The notes: generated from the sequence alone by a model not told the origin. Counted from the stretch's first letter, positions 55,631 to 64,000 are shown. The stretch: 64,000 nt of DNA from DTKD01 sp964494345 (GCA_964494345.1 CAZBSI010000002.1:124001-188000); one strand, 5' to 3'. Numbers and translations: made by a program.

Positions 55631-56149
55631 ATGAATAGAAGTATGATAACCGCCTTGGCGCTTGCCAGCGCGCTAATTTTGGCTTTGGCCGGATGCGGCG
55701 GCGGAGGAGGCGGAGGAGGCGGTGGTGGGGATACCCCGGTCGACACCATTGGCAACACGATTATCACCGGCACGGTTGTGAACCAAAACGGAGAAAAAGT
55801 GCAGGGAGTGAAGATCACCCTCGGTGACATAGCTGCCACACAGGTAAGCAAGATAACTGACGTCAACGGCCGGTTCAGATTCGACCTGGGTTACAATGTT
55901 CTCGTATACACGTTATACGCCAGCCCGGCTTACACTAGTTTTGTGGTAAGCACGCAGGGTTTGACCAACTACCCCAATTTGCCAGTGATGTTCGGGGGTA
56001 CAGGCTATACGCAGATAGAAGGAAACGGCGCATATATTCCATTGCCCGCCAGTGTGTTGGCTGGACAGGGAAAGCAGACGGATATGGGCACGATTACGGT
56101 CAAGAAATCATTCAATAACCCTGACGAGCCGCCGCCACCACCATTTTAG
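55631..56149 (+). CDS. Lipoprotein with carboxypeptidase-regulatory-like domain
   Basis: 172 residues. Lipoprotein signal with lipobox LALAGC, then a run of about 11 glycines, then a CarboxypepD_reg-like beta domain (ITGTVVNQNGEKVQGVKITL; TDVNGRFRFDLG) and a tail of prolines (DEPPPPPF). Probably anchored in a membrane and extended by the glycine linker; function unknown. ATG 55631 lies nine bases after AAGGAG. It has its own promoter and terminator, so it is monocistronic. Confidence 0.8.
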   Translation: MNRSMITALALASALILALAGCGGGGGGGGGGGDTPVDTIGNTIITGTVVNQNGEKVQGVKITLGDIAATQVSKITDVNGRFRFDLGYNVLVYTLYASPAYTSFVVSTQGLTNYPNLPVMFGGTGYTQIEGNGAYIPLPASVLAGQGKQTDMGTITVKKSFNNPDEPPPPPF

Positions 56150-56164
56150 TGATTTTACAATTTC

Positions 56165-56205
56165 ACTCCCCCACCGTGCTGCGATGGGGGAGTTTTGCGT
56201 TTTTG
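56165..56205 (+). terminator. Terminator after the lipoprotein gene
   Basis: ACTCCCCCA-N11-TGGGGGAGT, perfect 9-bp stem, followed by TTTTGCGTTTTT. It ends only five bases before the lptC ATG. Confidence 0.9.
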
Positions 56206-56209
56206 AGCT

Positions 56210-56785
56210 ATGCGTAAATCGACCTATATTTATCTTATAATAGCGGCTGGGCTGATTTTAATGGTCAGCCTTGTCGCGTTTCGCGGCTATTTGCCTTATT
56301 CGAGCAGTCTGGTAAGCAACCGGCAGCCGACTGTTGTGCTGCAGATGAATAACGCGCACTTTGTGGGGCTGACGCACGGTTCGAAGAGCTGGAGCCTCGA
56401 TGCAACAAAGGTCGAGATCGGGCAACAACGCTACATCACCACTCTGGCCGACATCACCAACGGAAAGATATTCGAATCCGGCAAGCCGATTCTGCAAGTA
56501 AAGGCCGGGCAGGCGACGTATAATAGCGTGTTTGGGGATTTGCTGCTGGAAAAGGGGATCAGTGTGATCGGAAACGACGGCCAGCGAGTGACTGCGCAGG
56601 GCGCGACGTGGAACTCGATGACCTCAACGCTGCGTAGCAAAGGAGAGGTGGTCTACCAAAGCGACTGGGGAAAGGCGAAAACGGACAGGATGCTGGTGGA
56701 CGTCAAAAAACAGGAAATGACTATGTGGAACGTGGTTGTCTCGATCAAGCCGGATAAATTGGAGGCGGTTGGGGATGCGCTTTAG
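56210..56785 (+). CDS. lptC: LptC-like LPS export protein
   Basis: 191 residues. A single N-terminal anchor (about 5-25) and an exported beta-jellyroll domain as in LptC/OstA proteins (LDATKVEIGQQRYITTLADI; AQGATWNSMTSTLRSKGEVV; MTMWNVVVSI). LptC joins the LptBFG transporter to the LptA bridge and indicates an outer membrane with LPS or a similar glycolipid. The start is just behind a terminator with no clear ribosome site, so its transcription signal is unclear. LptA overlaps its end by 11 bases. The family call rests on fold pattern and pairing. Confidence 0.8.
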   Translation: MRKSTYIYLIIAAGLILMVSLVAFRGYLPYSSSLVSNRQPTVVLQMNNAHFVGLTHGSKSWSLDATKVEIGQQRYITTLADITNGKIFESGKPILQVKAGQATYNSVFGDLLLEKGISVIGNDGQRVTAQGATWNSMTSTLRSKGEVVYQSDWGKAKTDRMLVDVKKQEMTMWNVVVSIKPDKLEAVGDAL

Positions 56786-57488
56786 GTGGATATTTATAGC
56801 GGTTTTAGTCCTTGGCGCCTGTGTCGGCCTGGCCGCACAACAGAATCAAAGCTCACCAGCCAAAAAGGCGCAGCCCGAGACTGTGCAGGGCAGAGCCGAT
56901 GTCCTGAAATCGACCTGGGGAGATAAAACCGAGGTTCTGATGAAAGGCAACGTCACTTTTACCTCAGACGACACCGTGATGAAATCCGATATGGTCACTT
57001 ACGACAAAAAGACTAAAACGGCAGATTCGCCGGGAAAACTCAGCATAACCAGCCCCGACGCCGACATCACCGGGGATAAGGGCACGGCGGATTTCAACAA
57101 GAGGCTCGGGGTGATAGTCGGTAACGTCAAAATGCTGGCCAAGCCCAAACCGGAAGGCCGGGCCGGCGCTGATTCGGAGTCGGTGCGCACGGAGTTGGAA
57201 AAACCCACCACTATAACCTGCTCCAAATTAGAATATTTGTATAAAGACAAGATCGCGACCGCCACCGGAGGGGTACAGTTCCAGCAGGACAAGCGCAAAG
57301 CCAGCGCGCAGAAGGCCGTATACGACTTGAACAGGGAACTGCTGGTGTTGACAGGAGAAGTGAAGGGCGTCGACGAGGACGGACAGACTTTTTCCGCGCC
57401 GTCTGTTAGAATATCCCTGAAGAAGGGTGACGAGTGGATGGAAGCCGAACACGCGGACGCGACGTTTAAGATCAATCTTGACGAATAA
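56775..57488 (+). CDS. lptA: LptA/OstA-like LPS transport protein
   Basis: 237 residues. Signal peptide (WIFIAVLVLGACVGLAA), then repeated OstA-type strands: GDKTEVLMKGNVTFTSDDTV, SDMVTYDKKTKTADS, ITGDKGTADFNKRLGV and LVLTGEVKGVDEDG. LptA forms the periplasmic bridge that carries LPS to the outer membrane. ATG 56775 has GGAGG nine bases upstream and gives the signal peptide at once. Longer than E. coli LptA (about 185), with an extra charged insert near residues 130-150. LptB, LptD, LptF and LptG genes are not in the window. Confidence 0.85.
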   Translation: MRFRWIFIAVLVLGACVGLAAQQNQSSPAKKAQPETVQGRADVLKSTWGDKTEVLMKGNVTFTSDDTVMKSDMVTYDKKTKTADSPGKLSITSPDADITGDKGTADFNKRLGVIVGNVKMLAKPKPEGRAGADSESVRTELEKPTTITCSKLEYLYKDKIATATGGVQFQQDKRKASAQKAVYDLNRELLVLTGEVKGVDEDGQTFSAPSVRISLKKGDEWMEAEHADATFKINLDE

Positions 57489-57520
57489 TTCGCGGATCCG
57501 GCCCCTCGCCTGGTTCTGAT

Positions 57521-58558
57521 ATGAAAACACTGGAAGGTATTGCAAAACACTCCGGCGCGGCAATAGCGATTGTTGCACAGGTTGATTCCAAAACAGGCAT
57601 CAACGGCTTGCCCTCCAGCCTGCTGATGGAAGGAATATCGGCGCTGCGAAAGGGGACTGCGTCCGCCGATTATCCCGAAGCCATTTTAGCCTGCGATACC
57701 CTTCAATTCGGAGCCACAGTTAGAATCCCCGGCATCAATCTGATCGGCATCGCTGCGGAGTCGCCTGCGGATATGGAACTGGAATTGAATATCCCGTGCG
57801 TGATCGGCGTTGTGGGACTGCTGCAATCGGTGAGCGAGGGGGATATTCTGATAGTAGACGGCAACAAAGGCCGTCTTCACATAGACCCGGACCCGTCGAC
57901 GTTGATTCACTACCAGCATGCTGAGGAGCAGCGAAACCTGCGGGAGAAGGTGTTTATATCCTCCGAACATATCCCCGCTCGCACTCAGACCGGGGAAGTT
58001 GTTTATGTCTACGCTATCGTAGCGAATCAATCACAGTTGACCGAGGCTCTGAACTCCGGGGCCGATGGAATCCTCGTCGATTTTAGAAACGTCGATACTG
58101 ATCCAGACGCACTGGCGGCTGCCGTGCTGCGAGAGGTCGCGGGCAAGCCAATTAGTTTTGTGATCGAGTATGGGTGTGAGGACGTGCTGCGCGCCGCGAT
58201 GACCTATTGCACTCCGGGGCAACTCACCCTGTCAGCTCCTAACCCCGATCTTCTTGCCTCGCAGGTCGAATATGCTCTTGATCGAATTGTGCTGGAGGCC
58301 CTGCAACTCGACATCGATCCTCCTAAAGTGGAGCTGGGAAGTTATTGTGCCGCCGCCGATGTGCAGGAACACGCCGCTGTTGTGGACTGCCGTGAGGGAC
58401 TATGCTCGGTCGACCCGGATGAGCCGGTCGTGGTTATCATCGGGGAACAAATGGGGTTAATTGAGAACGTGGTCAGAGCAGGGGTGAGGCGAATTGCAGT
58501 AGATCGCAGGTTTGTGGCAGAGGCGAAACAAGGGATTTTGACGATAGAGGAGCCGTAG
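57521..58558 (+). CDS. Degenerate PTS Enzyme I / PEP-utiliser-like protein
   Basis: 345 residues. Two segments resemble Enzyme I of the phosphotransferase system: the swivel-domain end GDILIVDGNKGRLHIDPDPS (about 107-126, like DGNNGEVIVNP of EI), and the start of the PEP-binding barrel VVYVYAIVANQSQLTEALNS followed by GADGILVDFRNV (where EI has aNIgt ... GAdGiGLyRTE). The phosphohistidine motif GGxTSH and the arginine/glutamate of RTE are missing. It is therefore unlikely to carry out phosphotransfer and may be regulatory. I cannot name a precise family. It follows lptA by 32 bases. Confidence 0.6.
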   Translation: MKTLEGIAKHSGAAIAIVAQVDSKTGINGLPSSLLMEGISALRKGTASADYPEAILACDTLQFGATVRIPGINLIGIAAESPADMELELNIPCVIGVVGLLQSVSEGDILIVDGNKGRLHIDPDPSTLIHYQHAEEQRNLREKVFISSEHIPARTQTGEVVYVYAIVANQSQLTEALNSGADGILVDFRNVDTDPDALAAAVLREVAGKPISFVIEYGCEDVLRAAMTYCTPGQLTLSAPNPDLLASQVEYALDRIVLEALQLDIDPPKVELGSYCAAADVQEHAAVVDCREGLCSVDPDEPVVVIIGEQMGLIENVVRAGVRRIAVDRRFVAEAKQGILTIEEP

Positions 58559-58600
58559 TAGAGAAGGAAAACGCGAACAACACATCAGACCTCGGACGCC

Positions 58601-58634
58601 GAAAAGGCGGATTTCTCTCTGTGCTCCAAATGAC
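58601..58634 (-). repeat. Dispersed 34-bp repeat, copy D
   Basis: Most diverged of the four copies (about six changes from copy C over 34 bases), single unit without half-units. Lies between two convergent genes, 24 bases from the hairpin at 58658. Confidence 0.75.
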
Positions 58635-58657
58635 AGGGGTTGAATGACAGTAAATAG

Positions 58658-58688
58658 ATGGGGTGGCGATGCGAAGTCGCCACCCCAT
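58658..58688. terminator. Bidirectional terminator hairpin (GGGTGGCGA family)
   Basis: ATGGGGTGGCGA-TGCGAAG-TCGCCACCCCAT, perfect 12-bp stem, between two convergent stops (58558 and 58695). Plus-strand reading is followed by CGTTTTA. Shares its stem with hairpins at 30972 and 15998. Confidence 0.8.
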
Positions 58689-58694
58689 ATCGTT

Positions 58695-60089
58695 TTATGC
58701 GGCTTTGTTGTGCCTGCCGTCCATAATCTGCAGGAACGCATCAACCAAATCCGGATCAAACTGCTTTCCTGAATATTTTCTGATCTCGGCGAATGCCTCT
58801 GCCGTGGACAAAGCTCGTCGATACGGTCGATTGTTGGTCATGGCGTCGTAGGAATCGGCGATAGCGATGATGCGGGCTATCAGAGGGATATTTGTCCCGG
58901 AAAGGCCGCTTGGGTAACCAGTGCCGTCGAATCTCTCGTGATGATGCCGCACACCGGGCAGAATCGAGCTCATCTGCTGTACTCGACGCAGGATCTGCGA
59001 CCCCAGCGAAGCGTGACTCTGTATTTTTGTCCTCTCGTCGGCGTCAAGGGACTTTTTATCCAGCATCTCCTCAGGCATACCTATCTTGCCGAGGTCGTGA
59101 AGTAAAGAGGCGGTGCGAAGCGTCTCCAACTCCTCTTCGGTCATACCGATCTGCTTGCCGAGCGCGAGAGATATTTCCATCACAGACCGGGAGTGCCCTT
59201 TGCTGTAGTCATCCCTTGCATCAATTACCGCCGCGAGGGCTTCCAGAGCCGCAGTATTATCATCGGCTGCCAGCAGCGCCCCGACGTGGCTCGTGGAGAC
59301 CCGGTGCAGCACCGCACAGTTTTCATCGAATATCAGGCTGCGGTTTCGGCCCTGCTGTTTTGCCGAATAAAGAGCAGCATCGGCGCATAGTATCAACGCG
59401 TGTTTTTCATCGGCGTGGTCCGGAAACGCAGCTACACCCGCGCTCACTGTGATTGATTGATCCTTGCCGAACACCTGCGCACTCGTCTTCTCTACAGTTT
59501 TTCGAATCCTCTCCGCCACCTCCAGCGCCTCAGCCGGGCCGGTTTCGGGTAGAATCACTATAAACTCCTCACCACCATATCGAGCCAGAATGTCGATGTT
59601 GCGGATGGACTCTCTGCACACGCCCGCAAACCACCTGAGCGCTTTATCGCCTTCCTGGTGTCCCCAACTGTCGTTAAAGGTCTTAAAATAGTCCAAATCC
59701 AGCATAATCAGGGACAGATGGCGACCGAACCTGTTCGCACGCTCAATTTCCGTATCCAACCGCTCCTGAAAATGGCGGTGATTATATATCTCGGTCACGC
59801 CGTCGATGTTGGCTCGCAGTTCGGCCATTTTGCGGAAGTGAACTTCGCTGTCCAAAAGAAACCCGATATAAGCCGATATGCAGATGCAGACAAATGCCCA
59901 GGCGCTGATAGTGGGCCAGTGGGCATTCATCGAATAAGACAGATCCTGAATCAGGGATTGATACAGCGACGAGTCTCCCCAACTTTTAGATTCCAATCCA
60001 TAAGCCCAAACGCCGAAAATATACGAAGTGGCGGCAAACAGAAATCCGCCGAAATAGAACACAAGACGATATCTAAAACTCTTTCTCAT
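58695..60089 (-). CDS. Membrane GGDEF/HD-GYP cyclic-di-GMP signalling protein
   Basis: 464 residues. Two N-terminal membrane helices with a short external loop, then a GGDEF domain (YNHRHFQERLDTEIERANRF; active-site RYGGEEFIVILPE) and a C-terminal HD-GYP domain (HSRSVMEISLALGKQIG; LHDLGKIGMPEEMLD; HHERFDGTGYPSGLSG). GGEEF is a functional form of the cyclase signature; HD plus GYP-type GTGYPSGL is that of the phosphodiesterase. It may both make and break cyclic di-GMP. Separate from neighbours, with a terminator after it. Confidence 0.92.
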   Translation of the reverse strand: MRKSFRYRLVFYFGGFLFAATSYIFGVWAYGLESKSWGDSSLYQSLIQDLSYSMNAHWPTISAWAFVCICISAYIGFLLDSEVHFRKMAELRANIDGVTEIYNHRHFQERLDTEIERANRFGRHLSLIMLDLDYFKTFNDSWGHQEGDKALRWFAGVCRESIRNIDILARYGGEEFIVILPETGPAEALEVAERIRKTVEKTSAQVFGKDQSITVSAGVAAFPDHADEKHALILCADAALYSAKQQGRNRSLIFDENCAVLHRVSTSHVGALLAADDNTAALEALAAVIDARDDYSKGHSRSVMEISLALGKQIGMTEEELETLRTASLLHDLGKIGMPEEMLDKKSLDADERTKIQSHASLGSQILRRVQQMSSILPGVRHHHERFDGTGYPSGLSGTNIPLIARIIAIADSYDAMTNNRPYRRALSTAEAFAEIRKYSGKQFDPDLVDAFLQIMDGRHNKAA

Positions 60090-60251
60090 TTCCGCTTAAT
60101 CCTTAAATAACCAACGATAAGCGACGTACGCCTGACATGGCATTATGCCGTACCTACATGGATATTATCAGTATTAGAGCGGGCAAGCTGTAGTGGATAT
60201 GAAGCCAAAGGTGATGACGAGGAAGTGTCATCACCCGAAATCAAATGCGAA

Positions 60252-60839
60252 TCAGCCGGAATATGCCTTGCCGGCGTCGAATGCCTTAAGATTCAGCTCA
60301 AGAAACTTCGGCTTTACCAGAGCCTCTATCGACTGTCGCCAGATCGCGTCGTCGATATCCGTGTGCTTCGACAGCGCTCCGATCATAACGAGGTTGACCA
60401 CTCGCACGTTGCCAAGCTCCCTGGCGATCTTCAGAGCGGGGATAAGCTCCAGGTTGGCGTTTTCGAAGGTCGAAGTGAGCAGAGAGTTGATATCATCCGG
60501 CCACTGCGCCTGCCCGCTGGAAACGGTAATAGGCTTGATCTCCTGATCGTTGACCATCACGATTCCACCGGGCCTTAGATAATGAGCATAACGCAGGGCT
60601 TCGAGTTTCTCGAAGGCAATTAGTATATCGGTCTCGCCCAGGGCGATCAGAGGTGAGTTGACCTTTTGCCCTATCCGGACCTGGCTGACTACGCTGCCGC
60701 CGCGCTGCGCCATACCGTGGACTTCGCTTTTCTTTATATCCCTGCCGGAAAGCAGCGCCACGTTGCAGAGAATCTCCCCGGCAAGCAGCGTGCCCTGACC
60801 TCCGACTCCCGCCAGTGTTATATTCAAGACCTTAGTCAT
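60252..60839 (-). CDS. iorB: Indolepyruvate ferredoxin oxidoreductase, beta subunit
   Basis: 195 residues. A pyruvate:ferredoxin oxidoreductase gamma-type domain: NITLAGVGGQGTLLAGEILC at the N-terminus, SEVHGMAQRGGSVVSQVRIG, and a helical C-terminus. With IorA it oxidises indolepyruvate and other arylpyruvates from aromatic amino acids to acyl-CoA, reducing ferredoxin. It starts 25 bases after the iorA stop. Points to anaerobic or ferredoxin-based metabolism. Confidence 0.92.
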   Translation of the reverse strand: MTKVLNITLAGVGGQGTLLAGEILCNVALLSGRDIKKSEVHGMAQRGGSVVSQVRIGQKVNSPLIALGETDILIAFEKLEALRYAHYLRPGGIVMVNDQEIKPITVSSGQAQWPDDINSLLTSTFENANLELIPALKIARELGNVRVVNLVMIGALSKHTDIDDAIWRQSIEALVKPKFLELNLKAFDAGKAYSG

Positions 60840-60864
60840 CTTCTACCTCGCATCGCCCAGACGT

Positions 60865-62658
60865 TTACGCTGTGGGCTTGATCGCGCCGAACTTACACAC
60901 CTGTTCGCACATACCGCAGCCGACGCACAGCACCGGATTGATTCGGGCCTTGCGCCTTTTGGGGTTGTCAGGGTCTACTTCCGCCACCTCTATCGCCGGG
61001 CAGCCGAGCCTGAAGCACGACCCGCAAGCCGTACACGCCTCCAGATCGACCCAATACTGCTTAGTGATAGCCGCCTTGCTCCCCAGAATGCAGGGGCGCT
61101 TGCTGATGACCACCGACGGCTCCGGAGAGTCAAGCTCCTCTTTCAGCACCCTGAAAGTGGCATCGAGGTCGTTTGGGTCTATCACACGAACCCGTTTCAC
61201 GCCGACCCCTCTGGCCACGTCCTCGACCAGCGTCTCGGTAGTCGTCTCCCCCATCAGGGTCCGGCCCGTGCCCGGGTTATCCTGATGGCCGGTCATTGCA
61301 GTGGTGCGGTTATCCAGCACGATAATCGTCGACGTGCCGCGATTATAGACTATATTAAGCAGTCCGGTGATCCCGGAGTGGAAAAACGTGCTGTCTCCGA
61401 TGACTGCGGCGACTCTTCCCGGCTGTCCCGCCTTTTCCAGGCCGTGTGCGTTGCCGACGCTGGCCCCCATGCATACTATAGTATCCATCGCCGAGAGCGG
61501 TGCGAATGCGCCAAGACTATAACACCCGATGTCACCAGCGACCATCGCTTTAAGCCTGTTTAATGCATAGAATATCCCACGATGCGAACATCCCGGACAC
61601 AGCACAGGCGGCCTCGCCGGAAGATCGCCGACAGCCTCCCTGGGTTTCATAGGCTGCCTGCCATAAACCTCAACTGCCAGCCGTTCCATCTTGTCCGGAC
61701 TAAGCTCGCCGATGCGCATATTTAACCTGGTCGGCTCCACTGTTATCCCCAACGCACGAACCTGCTCTTCGAGAAACGCGTCACCTTCTTCGATAACATA
61801 CAGCTTCGACACCGAACCCGCGAACTGCTTTATGGCATCTTTCGGGACTGGATTAGTCAAGCCCAGCTTGAGAATCGAGGCATCCGGAAACGCCTCCCTG
61901 GCGTATTGATAAGAAATGCCGGATGTGATTATGCCAACATCGCCGCCGCGCTCTATCCTCTGGAACGCTGAGGTCTCAGAATATTCCGCCAGCTTGATGT
62001 TCTTCTCTTCCAGCGAAACCCTCATTCTGCGAGCAAACATCGGCACCGCGACTGTTCGGGTGATATCTTTTTGATAGGTGCGCTTCTCCCTGTCCATCTG
62101 AGTTTTGCGCAGGCTTTCGACGTCGCCGAGGTCGACTATGCCGGACGAATGCGAGACGCGCGTCGTTGTGCGCAGCATGACCGGGATGTTGAACTCCTCG
62201 GACATCTCTATCGCAGCAACCATCATATCGTAGCATTCCTGGCTATCAGATGGCTCCAGCATCGGAATCTTGGCGAATTTTGCCAGCAGGCGATTATCCT
62301 GCTCGTTTTGAGAGGAATGCATGCCCGGATCGTCCGCGCACACCACCACCATTCCCCCGTTCGCGCCGATACAGGCGAATGTCATAAGCGGATCAAGGGC
62401 CACGTTCAAGCCGACGTGTTTCATTGTGGTGATCGCCCTGGCGCCGGCAAACGATGCGCCGATGGCGACCTCCATAGCGACTTTCTCATTAACCGCCCAT
62501 TCCGAATATATCTCAGGGAACCTGGCCAGATTTTCCAGTATCTCCGTGCTGGGAGTTCCCGGATATGCGCTCGCCACCTCGACTCCAGCCACGAAAGCTC
62601 CGTAGGCGATGGCCTCGTTGCCCGATAGCACTTTTTTATTGATTGCCGCTGCCTGCAT
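60865..62658 (-). CDS. iorA: Indolepyruvate ferredoxin oxidoreductase, alpha subunit
   Basis: 597 residues. The N-terminal pyrimidine-binding domain (SGNEAIAYGAFVAGVEVASAYPGTPSTEI) is followed by the TPP-binding domain (CPGCSHRGIFYAL; GDIGCYSLGAFAPL; GDSTFFHSGITGLLN). Two 4Fe-4S motifs close the protein (CTACGSCFRLGCP and CVGCGMCEQVC). Complete for the family. GAGGTG precedes ATG. First gene of the iorAB pair. Confidence 0.95.
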   Translation of the reverse strand: MQAAAINKKVLSGNEAIAYGAFVAGVEVASAYPGTPSTEILENLARFPEIYSEWAVNEKVAMEVAIGASFAGARAITTMKHVGLNVALDPLMTFACIGANGGMVVVCADDPGMHSSQNEQDNRLLAKFAKIPMLEPSDSQECYDMMVAAIEMSEEFNIPVMLRTTTRVSHSSGIVDLGDVESLRKTQMDREKRTYQKDITRTVAVPMFARRMRVSLEEKNIKLAEYSETSAFQRIERGGDVGIITSGISYQYAREAFPDASILKLGLTNPVPKDAIKQFAGSVSKLYVIEEGDAFLEEQVRALGITVEPTRLNMRIGELSPDKMERLAVEVYGRQPMKPREAVGDLPARPPVLCPGCSHRGIFYALNRLKAMVAGDIGCYSLGAFAPLSAMDTIVCMGASVGNAHGLEKAGQPGRVAAVIGDSTFFHSGITGLLNIVYNRGTSTIIVLDNRTTAMTGHQDNPGTGRTLMGETTTETLVEDVARGVGVKRVRVIDPNDLDATFRVLKEELDSPEPSVVISKRPCILGSKAAITKQYWVDLEACTACGSCFRLGCPAIEVAEVDPDNPKRRKARINPVLCVGCGMCEQVCKFGAIKPTA

Positions 62659-62796
62659 AGATGTTCACCTCAGAGGCACAAAAACGCGCCCGAACGCATA
62701 GCCGCTCGAGCGCAAGAACTGCTCTGCACCATCTATTTTATATCATTTAATCGACCCAAAAGGCAAGCGTGGCCAACGATTCGGCCTGTTCATCCG

Positions 62797-64000
62797 TTAG
62801 GCCGCTTTCTTAAGCATGCGGCGAGAGCGTTTCTCCGCATACATCGCGCCATCTGCGGAGGCCAGCAGAGCCTTGGTGTCGGATCCGTCCGCCGGATACG
62901 TCGCGACACCGATGCTCAATCCAAAGCGAGGCACGTCACTTACGAACTGCAATGCGTATCTATCCACAGCCAATTGGATCCGCTCCGCTATCCGATTCGC
63001 CTCACAGCAGTCCGTCTCCGGCAGCACCGCCACGAACTCATCACCGCCATTTCTAGCGACCACGTCGTAGTCCCTGAGTTCCTCTTTAAATATATCCGCA
63101 ATATCTTTAAGCACCCTGTCCCCGGCTTCGTGGCCTTTCAGGTCGTTGACGCCTTTGAAATTGTCCAGATCGATGCCAAGCACGGACAACGGCTCATTGA
63201 ACCTGGAACAGCGCTTGAGTTCCCTGTCGAGATAGTAATGCAGAAATCTGCCGTTTCGAAGATCGGTCAAAGGATCACGCAGCGCAAAGTCCCGCGCCTC
63301 GTCAAAAGCTCTGGCATTTTGCAGGGCGATAGCTGCCTGATGGGCCACAAATGTAAGTATCCTAAGCTCATCATCCGTGAAAGTCCTGCGAAATACGTCG
63401 TAAATATTGATCGTTCCCAGCACCTCGCCGTAGCTCACCATCGGCACCGATACGCACGACTTGAAATCCAAATCCGATATGGCGATACCACGATTAAACA
63501 TCAGGTCGTCAGGGTCAAAATGGGCGGACCGCGGTTCGCCGAGTTTGGCGGCCCTGCCGGTGATTCCCTTGCCATATCGCACACGAGCCCCGGAAAACGC
63601 GTCTTCAAAACGACCTACCGCAGCATTGGCAACCATCCGCTTGGGATGTGTCTTGTCCTTCATAAACACGACACAAGTTGAGCCTTGCACCATCCTCCGC
63701 GTGCGATGAGCCAGCAGCGCCAGCACCTCGTCGATTTCCAATGTGCTGGAGAGCGTCTGCGCTATGTCAAACAACGAGATCAGCTCCTTGTTGGCCTGCG
63801 CTATGGTGTCGACCGCCGGTCGGCTCAACTCTTTAAGCTCTTCGTCGATCCCGTTGTTTTGGAGCAACTCTTCCGACTGTCGCAGTTGAGGCTGGATAGC
63901 CTGAAACGCCTCCACAACCACCGGGTCAAAAGCGGACCCGGACAGATTCTCCAGATGCGATACCGCCTCGTTGTGAGTCCACCCGCTCCGATAACACCGA
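62797..64000 (-). CDS. GAF-GGDEF signalling protein, 5' end off the window
   Basis: The frame stays open to the right edge, so only the C-terminal part (400 codons) is seen and the start is outside. From the edge: a segment ENLSGSAFDPVVVEAF that looks like the end of an HD-GYP domain, a linker, a GAF domain (LSSTLEIDEVLALLAHRT; SCVSVPMVSYGEVLGTINIY) and a GGDEF domain (DPLTDLRNGRFLHYYLDREL; RNGGDEFVAVLPE). It is likely a diguanylate cyclase tuned by a small ligand. The HD-GYP reading rests on only a few residues. The tail KKAA ends at 62797. Confidence 0.85.
   Translation of the reverse strand, partial: RCYRSGWTHNEAVSHLENLSGSAFDPVVVEAFQAIQPQLRQSEELLQNNGIDEELKELSRPAVDTIAQANKELISLFDIAQTLSSTLEIDEVLALLAHRTRRMVQGSTCVVFMKDKTHPKRMVANAAVGRFEDAFSGARVRYGKGITGRAAKLGEPRSAHFDPDDLMFNRGIAISDLDFKSCVSVPMVSYGEVLGTINIYDVFRRTFTDDELRILTFVAHQAAIALQNARAFDEARDFALRDPLTDLRNGRFLHYYLDRELKRCSRFNEPLSVLGIDLDNFKGVNDLKGHEAGDRVLKDIADIFKEELRDYDVVARNGGDEFVAVLPETDCCEANRIAERIQLAVDRYALQFVSDVPRFGLSIGVATYPADGSDTKALLASADGAMYAEKRSRRMLKKAA

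Noticed and set aside
55690..55730. Possible phase-variable G-tract in the lipoprotein gene
   Set aside because: The tract is mixed GGC/GGA/GGT codons rather than a homopolymer, so slippage by single bases is unlikely.

Overview
The window looks like ordinary chromosome from a Gram-negative-type (diderm) bacterium of moderate G+C. The gene mix suggests Armatimonadota or a neighbouring lineage. It includes a CarD-like regulator, an integral-membrane protein resembling the DUF6784/DUF6785 group, DUF4091 and WbsX/GH99-like carbohydrate proteins, a Tat-exported Gfo/Idh oxidoreductase, a DUF5693-CsaB pair, LptC/LptA-like proteins and several prepilin-like proteins. This placement is inferred from gene families read by eye; no database was searched. 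No rRNA, CRISPR array, prophage or transposase was seen.

Layout. 1-9.2 kb: end of corA, a phosphoesterase, a cyclase-family hydrolase, a WbsX-like protein, a long PRPP-synthetase-like protein, a glycosyltransferase, polA (proofreading site apparently lost) and sppA. 9.3-12.1 kb: tRNA-Leu(CAA) behind a consensus promoter, crcB, and a restriction-modification island (putative endonuclease, C5-cytosine methyltransferase, divergent vsr). 12.2-18 kb: ahcY, a sugar-nucleotide pair (nucleotidyltransferase plus DegT aminotransferase) and an exported DUF4091 protein. 18-25 kb: a truncated secretin-like protein with a Gly/Tyr/Asn tail, a C39 peptidase-TPR protein, an O-antigen-ligase-like protein and three pilin-like genes. 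25-34 kb: carD, greA, Gfo/Idh, an HTH protein, queA, a phosphodiester glycosidase, hemerythrin, glutaredoxin-trxB and hemW.

34-42 kb: a minus-strand run with galK, a B12-binding radical SAM gene, galT, an unlisted 40-codon gene, a nucleotidyltransferase, a membrane-anchored unknown and a SIS protein, which looks like one sugar operon. 42-47 kb: a NYN-domain protein, then an ABC transporter (ATPase plus double permease) behind a leader that holds a small ORF and an intrinsic terminator, with nikR diverging from it. 47-58.6 kb (plus strand): a large membrane protein, rex, a dGTPase, a rhomboid protease, DUF5693-csaB, a lipoprotein, lptC-lptA and a degenerate PTS Enzyme I-like protein. 58.7-64 kb (minus strand): a GGDEF/HD-GYP protein, iorAB, and the C-terminal part of a second signalling protein that runs off the window.

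Between genes there is a dispersed 34-bp repeat (four copies, two carrying upstream arrays of half-units about 22 bp apart) and a family of three near-identical hairpins built on GGGTGGYGAT. The most interesting non-coding items are the transporter leader at 46505-46749 and an orphan promoter with hairpins at 26330-26481. I found no clear unprecedented multi-gene system. The best candidates for new biology are the transporter leader, the unassigned endonuclease-like gene, the degenerate Enzyme I and the secretin-fragment protein.
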